This document shows, one piece after another, positions 16,318-24,262 of a stretch of 64,000 bases of DNA. Position 1 is the first letter of the stretch. Each line of letters opens with the position of its first letter. Made by a program: the position numbers and the translations under genes. The notes below the pieces were generated by a model. That model ran no database searches. It saw nothing but the letters and a program-made list of their open reading frames with translations, and was not told where the DNA came from. Source of the stretch: Pseudomonas massiliensis (GTDB lineage: Bacteria > Pseudomonadota > Gammaproteobacteria > Pseudomonadales > Pseudomonadaceae); NCBI RefSeq assembly GCF_000826105.1, contig NZ_CCYK01000007.1, forward strand, positions 2,232,001 to 2,296,000, read 5' to 3'.

Positions 16318-17804
16318 TAGCGGGCAAACCCCATCTTGATTGCGGTGATCGGCTTGCGGGCCATCTTCGCCACGGCGAAGTAGCGGAAGGCGTCAGAGCC
16401 GTGCGAAGTCCAGTCGTGGAGCGGCTTGTCTTTCCAGCAGCCGCGCTTGTCATCCCATTCCTTGCGGTAGTTCTCCAGGCAGGCGATGCCCTCTTCGCAC
16501 CTGCTCTCATCGAAGACGCAGCGGGCCAGGATCTCGCGCACCTGCTCGATGCCGTCATTGACGCCAAGCTTGGGCACCACCTGGAAGTTCATGGTGAATT
16601 TCTGCCCGTCGATCTCGTAGCCTTCGCGGGCCAGCTCGCGCCGGGTCTTGGCATCGCTGCCAAACTCTCGGTTGTCGATGTCGTGCGGCCCCCAATGCTC
16701 GGAATAGGTGTATCCCTTGCGCTTGAGCATGGTCATGTAGTGGCGCAGGCCTTCGCCGCTGTTCTCGTAGTAATCGATGATGTGCCACTGCTCGCCCACC
16801 TTGCGCACGAACCACACGGCGGTGGAGTCGCTGACCCCGATGTCCCAGAAGGTCATCACAGGTAGGTGGCTGTTATCGGGCAACGGGCAAATGCGCCGGT
16901 CGGCATACAGCTTGGCGAATTGCTGGGCGTAGTAGGCGCCTTCTACCGATTGCTGGAACGCCTCTGCGGGTATCGATGGATATTCCCGCTTCATGTCCTC
17001 GCCCAAGGTTCGTTCCTTGGCCGCATACCAGGCGCGCTGGCCGGGGCTGGTCACGATCCCATGCTTACCGGCCAGCTCGTTGAAATAGGCGGTCAGTCGC
17101 TCGGGTATGAGCGCTCCAGCGGGTTCGAGCCAGTAGGCCGCGTTCTTCCACCAGCTGAAGAAGAAGAACTTCCAGTCCAGGGCGCCCAGGCGATGGCCTA
17201 GCTTGGTCTGTTTCTCGGCGGTCTGGCTGTACTCGAAGAAGTAGCCCGCCCGACCCTCTGCCGTGGACTCGATGGTCACGAAACAATCAGCGGCCACGGC
17301 TTCGAACGCACCGGTGACGATCTCGCGCGCCTTGTGCGGAAACTTGGCGCAAATCTTCCCGAATTCGGAGACATGCAGGTAACGCAGCGTGCCACCCCGG
17401 AAGGAGGTGGACACGTAGAGCGATCCGCCCTTGCTGAATACCAGTTCGCCTGCGGCGTCGTTGCTGGCCGGGTTGGCTGCCTTGATCTCGGCGGGCAAGT
17501 GGTCGTAGGCGTATTTGATCTTCTCGCGGAACAGGCGCTTGGCGTCGTTCAGCGTATGGGCGATCAGGGCGCACTTCGCCGACTCGAATAGCGCGGCGTC
17601 CAGCTGGATGATGCACTGCTCAGTGGTGAAGCCGAGCTGGCGCGCCTTGAGGATGATGTTGCGTGTATGCAGGCCTTCGAAGTACTCCAGCTGCTCTGCC
17701 GTCATCCGAAAGCGGGTCTGCTTGCCCTGCTTGTCCGTGATGAAGTACAGGTTGTTCAGCCGCCACCGCTTGTCCCTGAGCAACTTCAAATGCTCGGGCT
17801 TCAT
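16317..17804 (-). CDS. Terminase large subunit
   Basis: 495 residues. The N-terminal ATPase has a Walker A-like loop KARQLGFTT at residues 53-61 and a coupling region TIESTAEG. The C-terminal RNase H-like nuclease shows FWDIG (Asp321), a HD pair (His373-Asp374) and SHGSDAFRY (Asp470). It translocates DNA into the capsid and cuts the concatemer. It lies 2 bases after the small subunit. Confidence 0.93.
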   Translation of the reverse strand: MKPEHLKLLRDKRWRLNNLYFITDKQGKQTRFRMTAEQLEYFEGLHTRNIILKARQLGFTTEQCIIQLDAALFESAKCALIAHTLNDAKRLFREKIKYAYDHLPAEIKAANPASNDAAGELVFSKGGSLYVSTSFRGGTLRYLHVSEFGKICAKFPHKAREIVTGAFEAVAADCFVTIESTAEGRAGYFFEYSQTAEKQTKLGHRLGALDWKFFFFSWWKNAAYWLEPAGALIPERLTAYFNELAGKHGIVTSPGQRAWYAAKERTLGEDMKREYPSIPAEAFQQSVEGAYYAQQFAKLYADRRICPLPDNSHLPVMTFWDIGVSDSTAVWFVRKVGEQWHIIDYYENSGEGLRHYMTMLKRKGYTYSEHWGPHDIDNREFGSDAKTRRELAREGYEIDGQKFTMNFQVVPKLGVNDGIEQVREILARCVFDESRCEEGIACLENYRKEWDDKRGCWKDKPLHDWTSHGSDAFRYFAVAKMARKPITAIKMGFAR

Positions 17805-17806
17805 GG

Positions 17807-18328
17807 TCAGGCTTCCTTCGATAGCTCATCCATCAGGGAGGCCAGCTCGCCCACGGTCTTGTCGCCTTCCTCGCTGTCAAGGTTATAGGCCTGGCGCTCG
17901 CCCTTGATAACCTTGAGCTGGGCATCGACCCCGGCATTCAGCGCGCGGGAGAAGTCGCCCAGATTGGCTTCGTTCACTTCCATCTCGGACAGGGCCACGG
18001 ACAGCTTGTCGGCAATCGCTCGCCATTGGGCCAGTCCAGTGCGGTGGGCCAGCACCACGGATGCGGCTTGGGTAGCGGCCTCTTCAATGATCTCGGCATC
18101 GGTAACCAGTGGTGACTGGTGACTGGTTCCGGTTACGGCGGTGGTGACCTTCTGCTTTGTTGCCGTCCTGACTTGCTGGGTCAGGTCGCGAGCCCACCCT
18201 TCCTTCTTCGCACGCTTGAGGATGGTGGCGTGGTTGACGCCTTGGGCTTCGCCTATGGCTCTGACCGAAAGCGACCCGGCCCGGTAGGCTCGTTCAATCG
18301 CCTCCCAGTCGGGTTGCTTGGTTGTCAT
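17807..18328 (-). CDS. Terminase small subunit
   Basis: 173 residues from the ATG at 18326-18328, chosen because it forms an ATGA overlap with the upstream small gene; an in-frame start at 18349 would add seven residues. The N-terminus has a helix-turn-helix (VRAIGEAQGVNHATILKRAK) for recognition of the packaging site, followed by helices for oligomerisation. Directly upstream of the large subunit. Confidence 0.85.
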   Translation of the reverse strand: MTTKQPDWEAIERAYRAGSLSVRAIGEAQGVNHATILKRAKKEGWARDLTQQVRTATKQKVTTAVTGTSHQSPLVTDAEIIEEAATQAASVVLAHRTGLAQWRAIADKLSVALSEMEVNEANLGDFSRALNAGVDAQLKVIKGERQAYNLDSEEGDKTVGELASLMDELSKEA

Positions 18329-18510
18329 TGGATTACTTTCTCCAGCCACTCTTCCAGCACCCGCCGTATCACGGGCTCGGTGAGCAGCATTGATTCTTTG
18401 CGGCCGGCGATGATGTTCTCGATCAGGGCTTGGGGGATGAGATGCACCCCATCACTGGCGACCACCATCAGATGTGGGCGGTAGTCGTCGAGTTCTTTGA
18501 TTATGAGCAT
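18325..18510 (-). CDS. Small hypothetical phage protein
   Basis: 61 residues (MLIIKELDDYRPHLMVVASD...). It has a strong GGAGG ribosome-binding site and an ATGA overlap with the small terminase gene, so it is probably translated. No family recognised. Confidence 0.6.
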   Translation of the reverse strand: MLIIKELDDYRPHLMVVASDGVHLIPQALIENIIAGRKESMLLTEPVIRRVLEEWLEKVIQ

Positions 18511-18555
18511 CGGACCTCCGCGCCACGAAACTGGCGTATATGGAAATGTGGCGCG

Positions 18556-18804
18556 CTACGGGTAGCCCTCTAGCGGCCCTCGGTCCCCGCCCCACTGCTG
18601 GGGCAACGTGCAGCGGGTTACCTGCATTCCGTACAGCTTGGCGGGGATCCCCTGCTCTACCTCATACCCTGGGGCCGCGACGTAGATTCGCACGCGGTCG
18701 CTTCGGCACTCATAGGTGCGGAACACATAGCCCAGGCCGTTCCCGGTGAAGAACACTAGGACAATCCAGACCATGAGCCGGGCCATGCCCTTGGCTACTC
18801 TCAT
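18556..18804 (-). CDS. Small membrane-anchored or secreted protein in lysis block
   Basis: 82 residues. One N-terminal hydrophobic segment (residues 8-27, ARLMVWIVLVFFTGNGLGYV) followed by a soluble part with two cysteines. It overlaps the upstream membrane protein gene by 4 bases. Sitting between holin-like genes and terminase, it may act in lysis, but no spanin or endolysin signature is seen. Confidence 0.55.
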   Translation of the reverse strand: MRVAKGMARLMVWIVLVFFTGNGLGYVFRTYECRSDRVRIYVAAPGYEVEQGIPAKLYGMQVTRCTLPQQWGGDRGPLEGYP

Positions 18805-19157
18805 TCGGAAGGTCTCCGGACGCGACGATCAACCGATTCGTCCTCGGCACGCCGCTGGTTTCTGCGTCGTTCACGTCCGTCGATCAACGCTCCGATGCGC
18901 CGGAAGAAGTACCCGGCATTGAAGATGGTCAGCCCCACGAACATCGCGCTCGGGGGTGTGTTGGCTGTCAGCTTCCAGGGCTCGTACACCCATAGGAACG
19001 TGAAGGTCACCACATAGCAGAACGCGACTGCCATCATGAAGGCGACTTCGCAATTGTCAGCCTGGCGCCTGGGGCGCGGCAGCAGTGCGAACACGGCGCC
19101 ATGGATGAACACCAGCACGAAGCTGATCAGGGCCAGCATGGACACGATAAGCATCAC
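18801..19157 (-). CDS. Membrane protein, possible holin or antiholin
   Basis: 118 residues with about three hydrophobic segments (near 3-25, 40-60 and 70-88) and a highly charged C-terminal tail (residues 93-118, Arg-rich). This pattern resembles holins, which form inner membrane holes. ATGA overlaps on both sides place it in one operon with the next membrane gene. Assignment rests on topology and position. Confidence 0.5.
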   Translation of the reverse strand: MMLIVSMLALISFVLVFIHGAVFALLPRPRRQADNCEVAFMMAVAFCYVVTFTFLWVYEPWKLTANTPPSAMFVGLTIFNAGYFFRRIGALIDGRERRRNQRRAEDESVDRRVRRPSE

Positions 19158-19459
19158 GGGGGCCCTCTCGGGTTGTAGTTCTCAACCCAGCCCTTCACCT
19201 TGACCTCAAGTACTGCCAGGACCGGATACGCGAAAAAGCCGAGCAACATGATGTAGCCCGACTTGAACTGATTGTCTGCAGCGATGAATTCACCGGCGAC
19301 CTTGCCCACGAAGAAGGCCAGGACCAGCTTGGAGATGAAGAAGCGCAGGGAGAACCGTGGCTCGGTGGACCCTTTGTAGAAGTAGCTCGCCACACCGCCC
19401 ACCACGCCGAGCAACCCGAACTGACTCCATGAGAGGGCAAGTTCAAGCATGGTAGGCAC
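19154..19459 (-). CDS. Putative phage holin
   Basis: 101 residues with three probable membrane segments (about 12-28, 42-62 and 67-86). It resembles small holins of Pseudomonas and enterobacterial prophages, with a short N-terminus out and polar C-terminus. It is the first gene of the leftward late block. No endolysin gene follows in the window. Confidence 0.6.
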   Translation of the reverse strand: MPTMLELALSWSQFGLLGVVGGVASYFYKGSTEPRFSLRFFISKLVLAFFVGKVAGEFIAADNQFKSGYIMLLGFFAYPVLAVLEVKVKGWVENYNPRGPP

Positions 19460-19567
19460 CGTGGCTTCTGCTCCTGGAGCGGGAGACTATTGAGGCCCTG
19501 CGGCCGGAGGGTGATCGGCGGGCGCCTGCCATACCCGGGCGATAGCCATAAGCATTAGAAGTATTAT

Positions 19568-19584
19568 TTCGGGCAAATCCCGAA
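19568..19584. promoter_or_regulatory. 17-base perfect inverted repeat upstream of toxin-antitoxin operon
   Basis: TTCGGG caaat CCCGAA. It lies just upstream of the -35 element of the toxin promoter, and within the upstream region of the divergent late operon, so it could be an operator for the HTH antitoxin or for late transcription. Confidence 0.5.
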
Positions 19585-19591
19585 CAAACCC

Positions 19592-19620
19592 TTGCAAATA
19601 CTTATCGAAATACTTATAAT
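19592..19620 (+). promoter_or_regulatory. Sigma70-type promoter of the toxin-antitoxin operon
   Basis: TTGCAA (19592-19597), a 17-base spacer and perfect TATAAT (19615-19620), 24 bases before the toxin ATG. Two direct copies of AAATACTTAT (19596-19605 and 19608-19617) fill the spacer and are candidate binding sites for the antitoxin, allowing autoregulation. Confidence 0.7.
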
Positions 19621-19644
19621 GCCTCCATACACAGTGAGGCAAAC

Positions 19645-19899
19645 ATGAACAAGATCAACTGGACACGGAAAGCGCTCAAGCAACTCGGCAAGATCCACAA
19701 GGCCGAACAGGTCAGGATCTACGATGCAGCTCAAGCCCTTGCCTACATGCCGAACGTCCAGAACATCAAAGGCCTCACCAACCACCAGTACGGGTACCGG
19801 CTCCGGGTAGGCAACTACCGCGTGATGTTCGATTGGGACGGCGCCGTGAAGATCGTGAACATCGAAGAGGTAAAAAAGCGTGATGAACACACCTACTAA
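19645..19899 (+). CDS. Type II toxin, RelE/ParE family
   Basis: 84 residues. The fold signature is YGYRLRVGNYRVMFDWDG followed by VKIVNIEEVKKRD, typical of RelE/ParE/HigB-like toxins (mRNA interferase or gyrase poison). It precedes its antitoxin, as in higBA, and overlaps it. It is transcribed opposite to the flanking phage genes, with its own strong promoter. Which target it has cannot be told from sequence. Confidence 0.88.
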   Translation: MNKINWTRKALKQLGKIHKAEQVRIYDAAQALAYMPNVQNIKGLTNHQYGYRLRVGNYRVMFDWDGAVKIVNIEEVKKRDEHTY

Positions 19900-20209
19900 C
19901 GTACAGATCATCAACGGGCCGGACGGAGCGCCGGCCTTCGTGGTCATCCCTTACGCGGACTACGTCAAGGATCATCCGGAGGATGACCTGATTCCTAACG
20001 AGGTCGTCGGGTATATGGTGAAGGATAACCTGACCATCGTTGGCGCCTGGCGCAAGCATCTTGGCCTTTCTCAAGCCCAGGTGGCCGAGCGTATCGGAAT
20101 CAGCCAATCCGCCTATGCCCAGCAAGAGCAAGCAGCAAAGCCACGCAAGGCCACGCGCGATAAAATCGCAGCGGCTTTGGGGATTGCGCCTTCATTGCTG
20201 GACGTGTGA
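19883..20209 (+). CDS. HTH-type antitoxin (XRE family)
   Basis: 108 residues from the ATG at 19883; a GTG one codon upstream is also possible. The gene overlaps the end of the toxin gene by 17 bases. The N-terminal part (VVIPYADYVKDHPEDDLIPNE) probably neutralises the toxin; the C-terminal XRE helix-turn-helix (LGLSQAQVAERIGISQSAY) probably binds the promoter repeats at 19568-19617. Confidence 0.85.
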   Translation: MNTPTNVQIINGPDGAPAFVVIPYADYVKDHPEDDLIPNEVVGYMVKDNLTIVGAWRKHLGLSQAQVAERIGISQSAYAQQEQAAKPRKATRDKIAAALGIAPSLLDV

Positions 20210-20221
20210 TGCGCAGAAACG

Positions 20222-20250
20222 AAAAAACCCAGCGGGTTAGGCTGGGTTCT
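20222..20250 (-). terminator. Terminator between the antitoxin and the leftward early operon
   Basis: AACCCAGC and GCTGGGTT form an 8-bp stem; read leftward it ends in a T-run, so it mainly stops transcription coming from the leftward early genes. Rightward it gives the stem without a T-tract, just after the antitoxin stop. Confidence 0.65.
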
Positions 20251-20323
20251 GAATGGCTTGCGCGGGGGTGTGACTTGCGCACTATGGAAAAATTACTTCC
20301 ATTCTCCCGTCATGTCAACATGA

Positions 20324-21001
20324 TTATGCCGCGTTTTCAGCCTTTTCCGCGTGAATCACCTGCCAAACCGGGCTTTGCGCCTCGATATCCGCTTCTTGAA
20401 TCACTTTTCGCAGCGAATCCCAAAGGTCCAGCCAGTCACGCGTCCAATTCTTGGGGTCGATCGACACGCCAAAGAACGCCTGGATGTCCTCCGCGACCCT
20501 GGCCGGCCCCCATTGAGGCCCACCACGCACCTCGGACTTATAGGACTGGAGCGCCATAGTGATCAGGCAATACACCTTCTGACGTTTCTGGTCGGTGAGT
20601 GCGGACAGGTCAGCCCTAGCGGTGATCAGCGCCACGGCGTTCATGACATGCTGCATGGTCATCATCGGGTGGTACATGAAGTGCCCGAACTGCTGGACCT
20701 GGAACGGCAGAGTTTCAATGGCGCGCTGTATCTTGCCCATCATGACCAAGTGGGCCGCCCGGGCGGTTGACCGGCCTAAAGGGGTGCGCCGTGTCTCGGC
20801 AATGCTGATGCGCTGGCGGACGATCTTGATGCGGGCTTCCTCTTCCTCACCTATGGCGGCAAATACCACCTCATGGCGGCGCATCCTGGCAGCCTTGATT
20901 TTCGTGGCCGACTCGGCCGATTCCAGCGCCGCACCGGTAATGGACGCGTTCGACTCATGCTGCGAGTCGGCCCAGGCTTGACGTGCTCCGATCAGTTTCA
21001 T
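20324..21001 (-). CDS. Unknown phage protein in the position of a late regulator
   Basis: 225 residues with no recognised domain and mostly helical; it contains MMTMQHVMNAVALITARADL and ends with VIHAEKAENAA. It is the last gene of the leftward early operon, just before the late block, where lambdoid phages carry antiterminator Q. A Q-like role is a hypothesis from position only; no zinc-finger cysteines of the common Q families are seen. Confidence 0.6.
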   Translation of the reverse strand: MKLIGARQAWADSQHESNASITGAALESAESATKIKAARMRRHEVVFAAIGEEEEARIKIVRQRISIAETRRTPLGRSTARAAHLVMMGKIQRAIETLPFQVQQFGHFMYHPMMTMQHVMNAVALITARADLSALTDQKRQKVYCLITMALQSYKSEVRGGPQWGPARVAEDIQAFFGVSIDPKNWTRDWLDLWDSLRKVIQEADIEAQSPVWQVIHAEKAENAA

Positions 21002-21069
21002 GCTGCCTCTCCCGCTAATGCTTCGATGCGGACGCGCACAGCGCCGCCTTTCGTGGTTTCTTTGCTCAC
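20998..21069 (-). CDS. Possible 23-residue small ORF
   Basis: GTG start at 21067-21069 with GGAGG a few bases upstream, product MSKETTKGGAVRVRIEALAG plus three residues, and a stop that overlaps the ATG of the next gene (ATGA). It could be a leader for translational coupling or a real microprotein. Confidence 0.35.
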   Translation of the reverse strand: MSKETTKGGAVRVRIEALAGEAA

Positions 21070-21071
21070 AG

Positions 21072-22070
21072 TCACGCCTCCCATCCAGGGACGATTCTCG
21101 ATACTTTTGTCTTGAGCTTTCCGTAGGCCGAGCTGTCGATGACGATCAGCGTCACGTCCGGGTGGTACTTGGCCATGCGCTTGATCTTTGTTGCGCTTCG
21201 AGCATCCATCCAGCCTTTCACCTCGTGGAAGGCTTCTCTGCCGTCGTTTTCAATTACAAGGAAATCGGGCAGATAGCTGACACAACCCCGCTTAACGCCC
21301 TCGAACCAGAAGGTCTTCGGTTCATGGGCCCATGAGGCTATTTGTCCTTGTTGCTTGAGCCATTCCAGGTAGTGGGCATAATTCGCCTCCCACTTTGATC
21401 GGTAGTACTTGCGGACACCTCCAATCTCTCGCCAGCCCGCTTTCCAGGAAGCATTCGGCCGCGGTCGTATGTGTGTGCCATTAGCGACCCTGGTCTTTGC
21501 CGCCTTCATCACGGCAGCCATCTTTTGTTCAGGAGTCTTAGCAGCATTCGCTCGTATGGAGGCCTGGGACAGGAGTGCTTTCGTGGCATCTGTGTGCTTT
21601 TTGCCAGCCATGTGCCGAGGATGCCCACGTTCGGCAACTAAGCGCTTGCGCACTGCCGACAAGTGCGCACGGCGCTCTTCAGCATCCTCAAACATTTTTG
21701 TCCTGACTTTTCTTTCCTCGACAATCGGCCGCGAGTAATCGCCTAGCCCGAGCCGTGACGCCCTGATGTAGACGGCGAACTTGGACTTGCCTATAGCTGC
21801 GGAAACCGCAGCCACATCAACTATCGAACCAGCCGCCCATGCTTGTCGCAGCAGCTGCTCTTGCTCAGGCGTCCAAGCTCTCGACTCAAGTAGGCCCAGC
21901 CGCCAGGCACGGTTCTTAACCGACCCGGCGGTGCGGCCTGACGCCACGGCGATTTCCGCCTGGCTTGCCCCTGCTTCCAGCCACACCCTCAGTGCGGCGT
22001 CCTCTTCCAACGACCATTTTCCTTTGGGACTGCATGCGGCCGGCGGCCAGGGAAGCGTCAGCATGGTCAT
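21072..22070 (-). CDS. Chimeric endonuclease: SANT/HTH repeats, NUMOD3 and PD-(D/E)xK nuclease
   Basis: 332 residues. Residues about 18-60 and 66-108 are two related helix-turn-helix units (KWSLEEDAALRVWLEAG and AWTPEQEQLLRQAWAAG). Residues about 150-180 contain a NUMOD3-like DNA-binding motif (GKKHTDATKALLSQAS). The C-terminal 115 residues form a PD-(D/E)xK type nuclease: KWEANYAHYLEW, YLPDFLV and FHEVKGW supply the acidic residues and lysine. The mix suggests a homing-type or resolvase-like nuclease. It follows the alginate lyase gene by 2 bases in the nin-like operon. Confidence 0.7.
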   Translation of the reverse strand: MTMLTLPWPPAACSPKGKWSLEEDAALRVWLEAGASQAEIAVASGRTAGSVKNRAWRLGLLESRAWTPEQEQLLRQAWAAGSIVDVAAVSAAIGKSKFAVYIRASRLGLGDYSRPIVEERKVRTKMFEDAEERRAHLSAVRKRLVAERGHPRHMAGKKHTDATKALLSQASIRANAAKTPEQKMAAVMKAAKTRVANGTHIRPRPNASWKAGWREIGGVRKYYRSKWEANYAHYLEWLKQQGQIASWAHEPKTFWFEGVKRGCVSYLPDFLVIENDGREAFHEVKGWMDARSATKIKRMAKYHPDVTLIVIDSSAYGKLKTKVSRIVPGWEA

Positions 22071-22072
22071 GG

Positions 22073-23017
22073 CTACTTCTTCGATCCGTTGATGCGCAGC
22101 TTGTAGTCGGTGATCTGGCTGTAATACGGCGCCCGTTCCTCGCTGGTCGGGATGCTGGCGACCTGCTTGGAGAACTTGTTCATCGCTACCAGGGCGTCAT
22201 AGGCAGTGGTGGTGCCTGCCTTCCAGCTGTTGAAGACGGCGGTGATCTGGTCGGCCAGGGTGGGCTCGGCCGGGGTGGTAGGTGCGCTTGGGGTGGCGGG
22301 TGTCGTCGCCGGAGTCTCAGGCTCGGCGGCCTTGGCCGGGCCGTGATAGGCAGTAAGCGCCCGGAACGTGGCTCGGCCGGTACCGGTGCCGCCCACCTTC
22401 TCTTGGCTGTAGATCCCTGCCTTGAAGTACCAGGTGTCCTTGGCGTAGGACTTCATGTCGAACTGGTAGCCGTCCTCGGGAAGATCGTCATTGATCACCT
22501 GCTTGCCGTTGATGAAGAACTTGGCTTTGCCGTCCTTGCTGATCTCGAAGCGGTAGGTGATGAACTGGCCCAGGGTGTAGCCCTTGAGCAATACGGGCTT
22601 GTCTTCGTCACCGTCGAGCTTGCGGCGCAGCTGGGCATAGATCGTGGTGTCGGTAATCTGGATCTTCAGCGGGGGGTGATCGGTCTCGCCATGGATCTGG
22701 CCAATGATCGCCTTCTTCGACTTGGGCAGCTCCTGTACCGCCAGCTCGGCTTCCAGGCTGTGCAGCTCGGCGCTGGCGGGCTTCCAGTTCGCTTCCTTGT
22801 CGTCACCATTGGTTAGCGTCTCGCGCAGCTCTGAGCGCGGATAGGTGCTGTTCTTGGTGGATTTGATGTTTACGCCGTTGGATGGCGCGATAAAGGTTAG
22901 CGATCCGTCCGCCTGGCGCTGGAAGAACGGGTCTTGGTAGCCCGAGTTCAGCTTGTTGGTGGGAATCACCGAGGCGCCGGCCGGGATCGTTAAGTTCCAG
23001 GTGCTGAGGTCAATCAT
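22073..23017 (-). CDS. Polysaccharide lyase family 7 (alginate lyase) in prophage
   Basis: 314 residues. Residues 1-225 match the PL7 beta-jelly-roll: DLSTWNLTIP at the start, RSELRE at 61-66, QIH at 107-109 and YFKAGIYSQ at 197-205, which together form the active cleft that cleaves alginate by beta-elimination. Residues 228-254 are a Pro/Thr/Ala linker, followed by a 60-residue helical tail of unknown role. No signal peptide, so release would need cell lysis. The gene overlaps the preceding HNH gene (ATGA). It may open alginate biofilm for progeny or neighbours (inference). Confidence 0.88.
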   Translation of the reverse strand: MIDLSTWNLTIPAGASVIPTNKLNSGYQDPFFQRQADGSLTFIAPSNGVNIKSTKNSTYPRSELRETLTNGDDKEANWKPASAELHSLEAELAVQELPKSKKAIIGQIHGETDHPPLKIQITDTTIYAQLRRKLDGDEDKPVLLKGYTLGQFITYRFEISKDGKAKFFINGKQVINDDLPEDGYQFDMKSYAKDTWYFKAGIYSQEKVGGTGTGRATFRALTAYHGPAKAAEPETPATTPATPSAPTTPAEPTLADQITAVFNSWKAGTTTAYDALVAMNKFSKQVASIPTSEERAPYYSQITDYKLRINGSKK

Positions 23018-23556
23018 GCTGCTACGACTCCTTCACTGATCAAAATGGCTTGGGTGCCTTCGTTAGCAAAAGCCCCGTGAAGCTCCGTCCTCTTGGCAGC
23101 GAGTGCCGACTTGCCGGCCTCCACAGTTTCAAAAGGCCCGAAGGTGATCCGCTTACCGTGGAGGTATATCTCTGCTCTCCACTTCCCTGTTCTTAGCCGG
23201 TATAACCCCTTAACCCCGCTGGTGTTGTCCGATCTAAGTCTGGTGTTGCACAGGTTCTCCGAGCGCGTAGCTATGCGCAGGTTGGCCAAGCGGTTATCAG
23301 TTCCGATCCCGTTCACATGATCAATTTCTCGGTCTCCCAAGGTGCCGTAGTGCATCTCCCAAATCAGGCGATGGGCCAGAAAGCCGAATCCCCCGAGGCC
23401 AATCTTGATGTAGCCAGGAGCCTTAACTGCACCAGCCGGCTCGCCCGCACGACCTCTGCCCTGATCCTTCTTCCACCGCAGAACACCGGCGGACGAGTCG
23501 TAGGCAAGAAGTTCCGAAATCAGCCTACGCTTGCATTCTTCTCTTCTCTGGCTCAT
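23014..23556 (-). CDS. HNH endonuclease with AP2-type DNA-binding domain
   Basis: 180 residues. Residues about 55-105 form an HNH_3 core (HRLIWEMHYG, REIDHVNGIGTDNRLANLRI); residues about 112-160 resemble an AP2 domain (SGVKGLYRLRTGKWRAEIYL). Such genes are free-standing homing endonucleases common in phages. It is tightly coupled on both sides (4-base overlaps), so it has been absorbed in the operon. Confidence 0.85.
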   Translation of the reverse strand: MSQRREECKRRLISELLAYDSSAGVLRWKKDQGRGRAGEPAGAVKAPGYIKIGLGGFGFLAHRLIWEMHYGTLGDREIDHVNGIGTDNRLANLRIATRSENLCNTRLRSDNTSGVKGLYRLRTGKWRAEIYLHGKRITFGPFETVEAGKSALAAKRTELHGAFANEGTQAILISEGVVAA

Positions 23557-23849
23557 GCGATCAGGCCCTCTTGCACCAGGATATTGAGCGTTCTGAGCAC
23601 ACCTTCAGCGAGGTAGAGCCTCGCCTGATCCCGGTCACTGGCGCGCCGGTCCCGGAAGTCGCAGTAGTCATGGCACGCAGAGCACGCCCAGGCGCCCTGT
23701 AGGTCGTTTGGCTTGAATCCCATACCCGAGGTACCAGCGAGGCGGTAATGCGCCAGCACGGCCGTTTCAGGGTTGTGATTGCATATGCCCGGCACACGCA
23801 CCTGGCAGTCACGGCCACGGGCGGCCTTGGTGAGCTTGGTTTGTCTCAT
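23553..23849 (-). CDS. DUF1364-type nuclease-domain protein (nin region)
   Basis: 98 residues from MRQTKLTKAARGRDCQVRVPG; this start gives an ATGA overlap with NinB, while the longer in-frame form lies within it. Four or more cysteines and His (CQVRVPGICNHNPETAVLAH, CSACHDYCD) resemble HNH-like DUF1364 proteins, common next to ninB. Probable recombination or processing nuclease. Confidence 0.82.
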   Translation of the reverse strand: MRQTKLTKAARGRDCQVRVPGICNHNPETAVLAHYRLAGTSGMGFKPNDLQGAWACSACHDYCDFRDRRASDRDQARLYLAEGVLRTLNILVQEGLIA

Positions 23850-24262
23850 GCTGCCTCCACCATCAGCGGCCAGCCCTGCTCGGCGGCCCACTGCTCTATG
23901 CGGGTCATGTAGTCGCCGAACTCGGCAATGCTCAGCTTCGTGGTGCTGATCCCGCGCATCTCGGTCGAGCCATCAGGCATCACCACCTCATCGCAGCCGA
24001 TGAACCAGCGCTTGAACTGTTCGTGCCATACCTCATCGGGGTACAGCCGACCCTCGACCCATGCCACCGCGGCGATCTCACGGAGCAATGCCCAGTAGCG
24101 GCGGTTCTGATCAATCGAGCGCTTCGACTTGAGCGGGCGCAGGACCAGTTCATAACCGGCGCCTGCTTCCCTCATGAGGCCCTGAACGAGATTCCAAGCA
24201 GCAATGAAGGCCGGGCGGACGCCAGCGGCGCCCTGAATGCGGAAGGTGCGCTCGCGGGTCAT
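23846..24262 (-). CDS. ninB: Recombination protein NinB (lambda Orf family)
   Basis: 138 residues. The motif KSKRSIDQNRRYWALLREIA and the C-terminal LSIAEFGDYMTRIEQWAAEQG are characteristic of NinB/Orf, which binds SSB-coated DNA and promotes annealing-type recombination. Positioned in the leftward early operon with 4-base overlaps on both sides. Confidence 0.88.
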   Translation of the reverse strand: MTRERTFRIQGAAGVRPAFIAAWNLVQGLMREAGAGYELVLRPLKSKRSIDQNRRYWALLREIAAVAWVEGRLYPDEVWHEQFKRWFIGCDEVVMPDGSTEMRGISTTKLSIAEFGDYMTRIEQWAAEQGWPLMVEAA

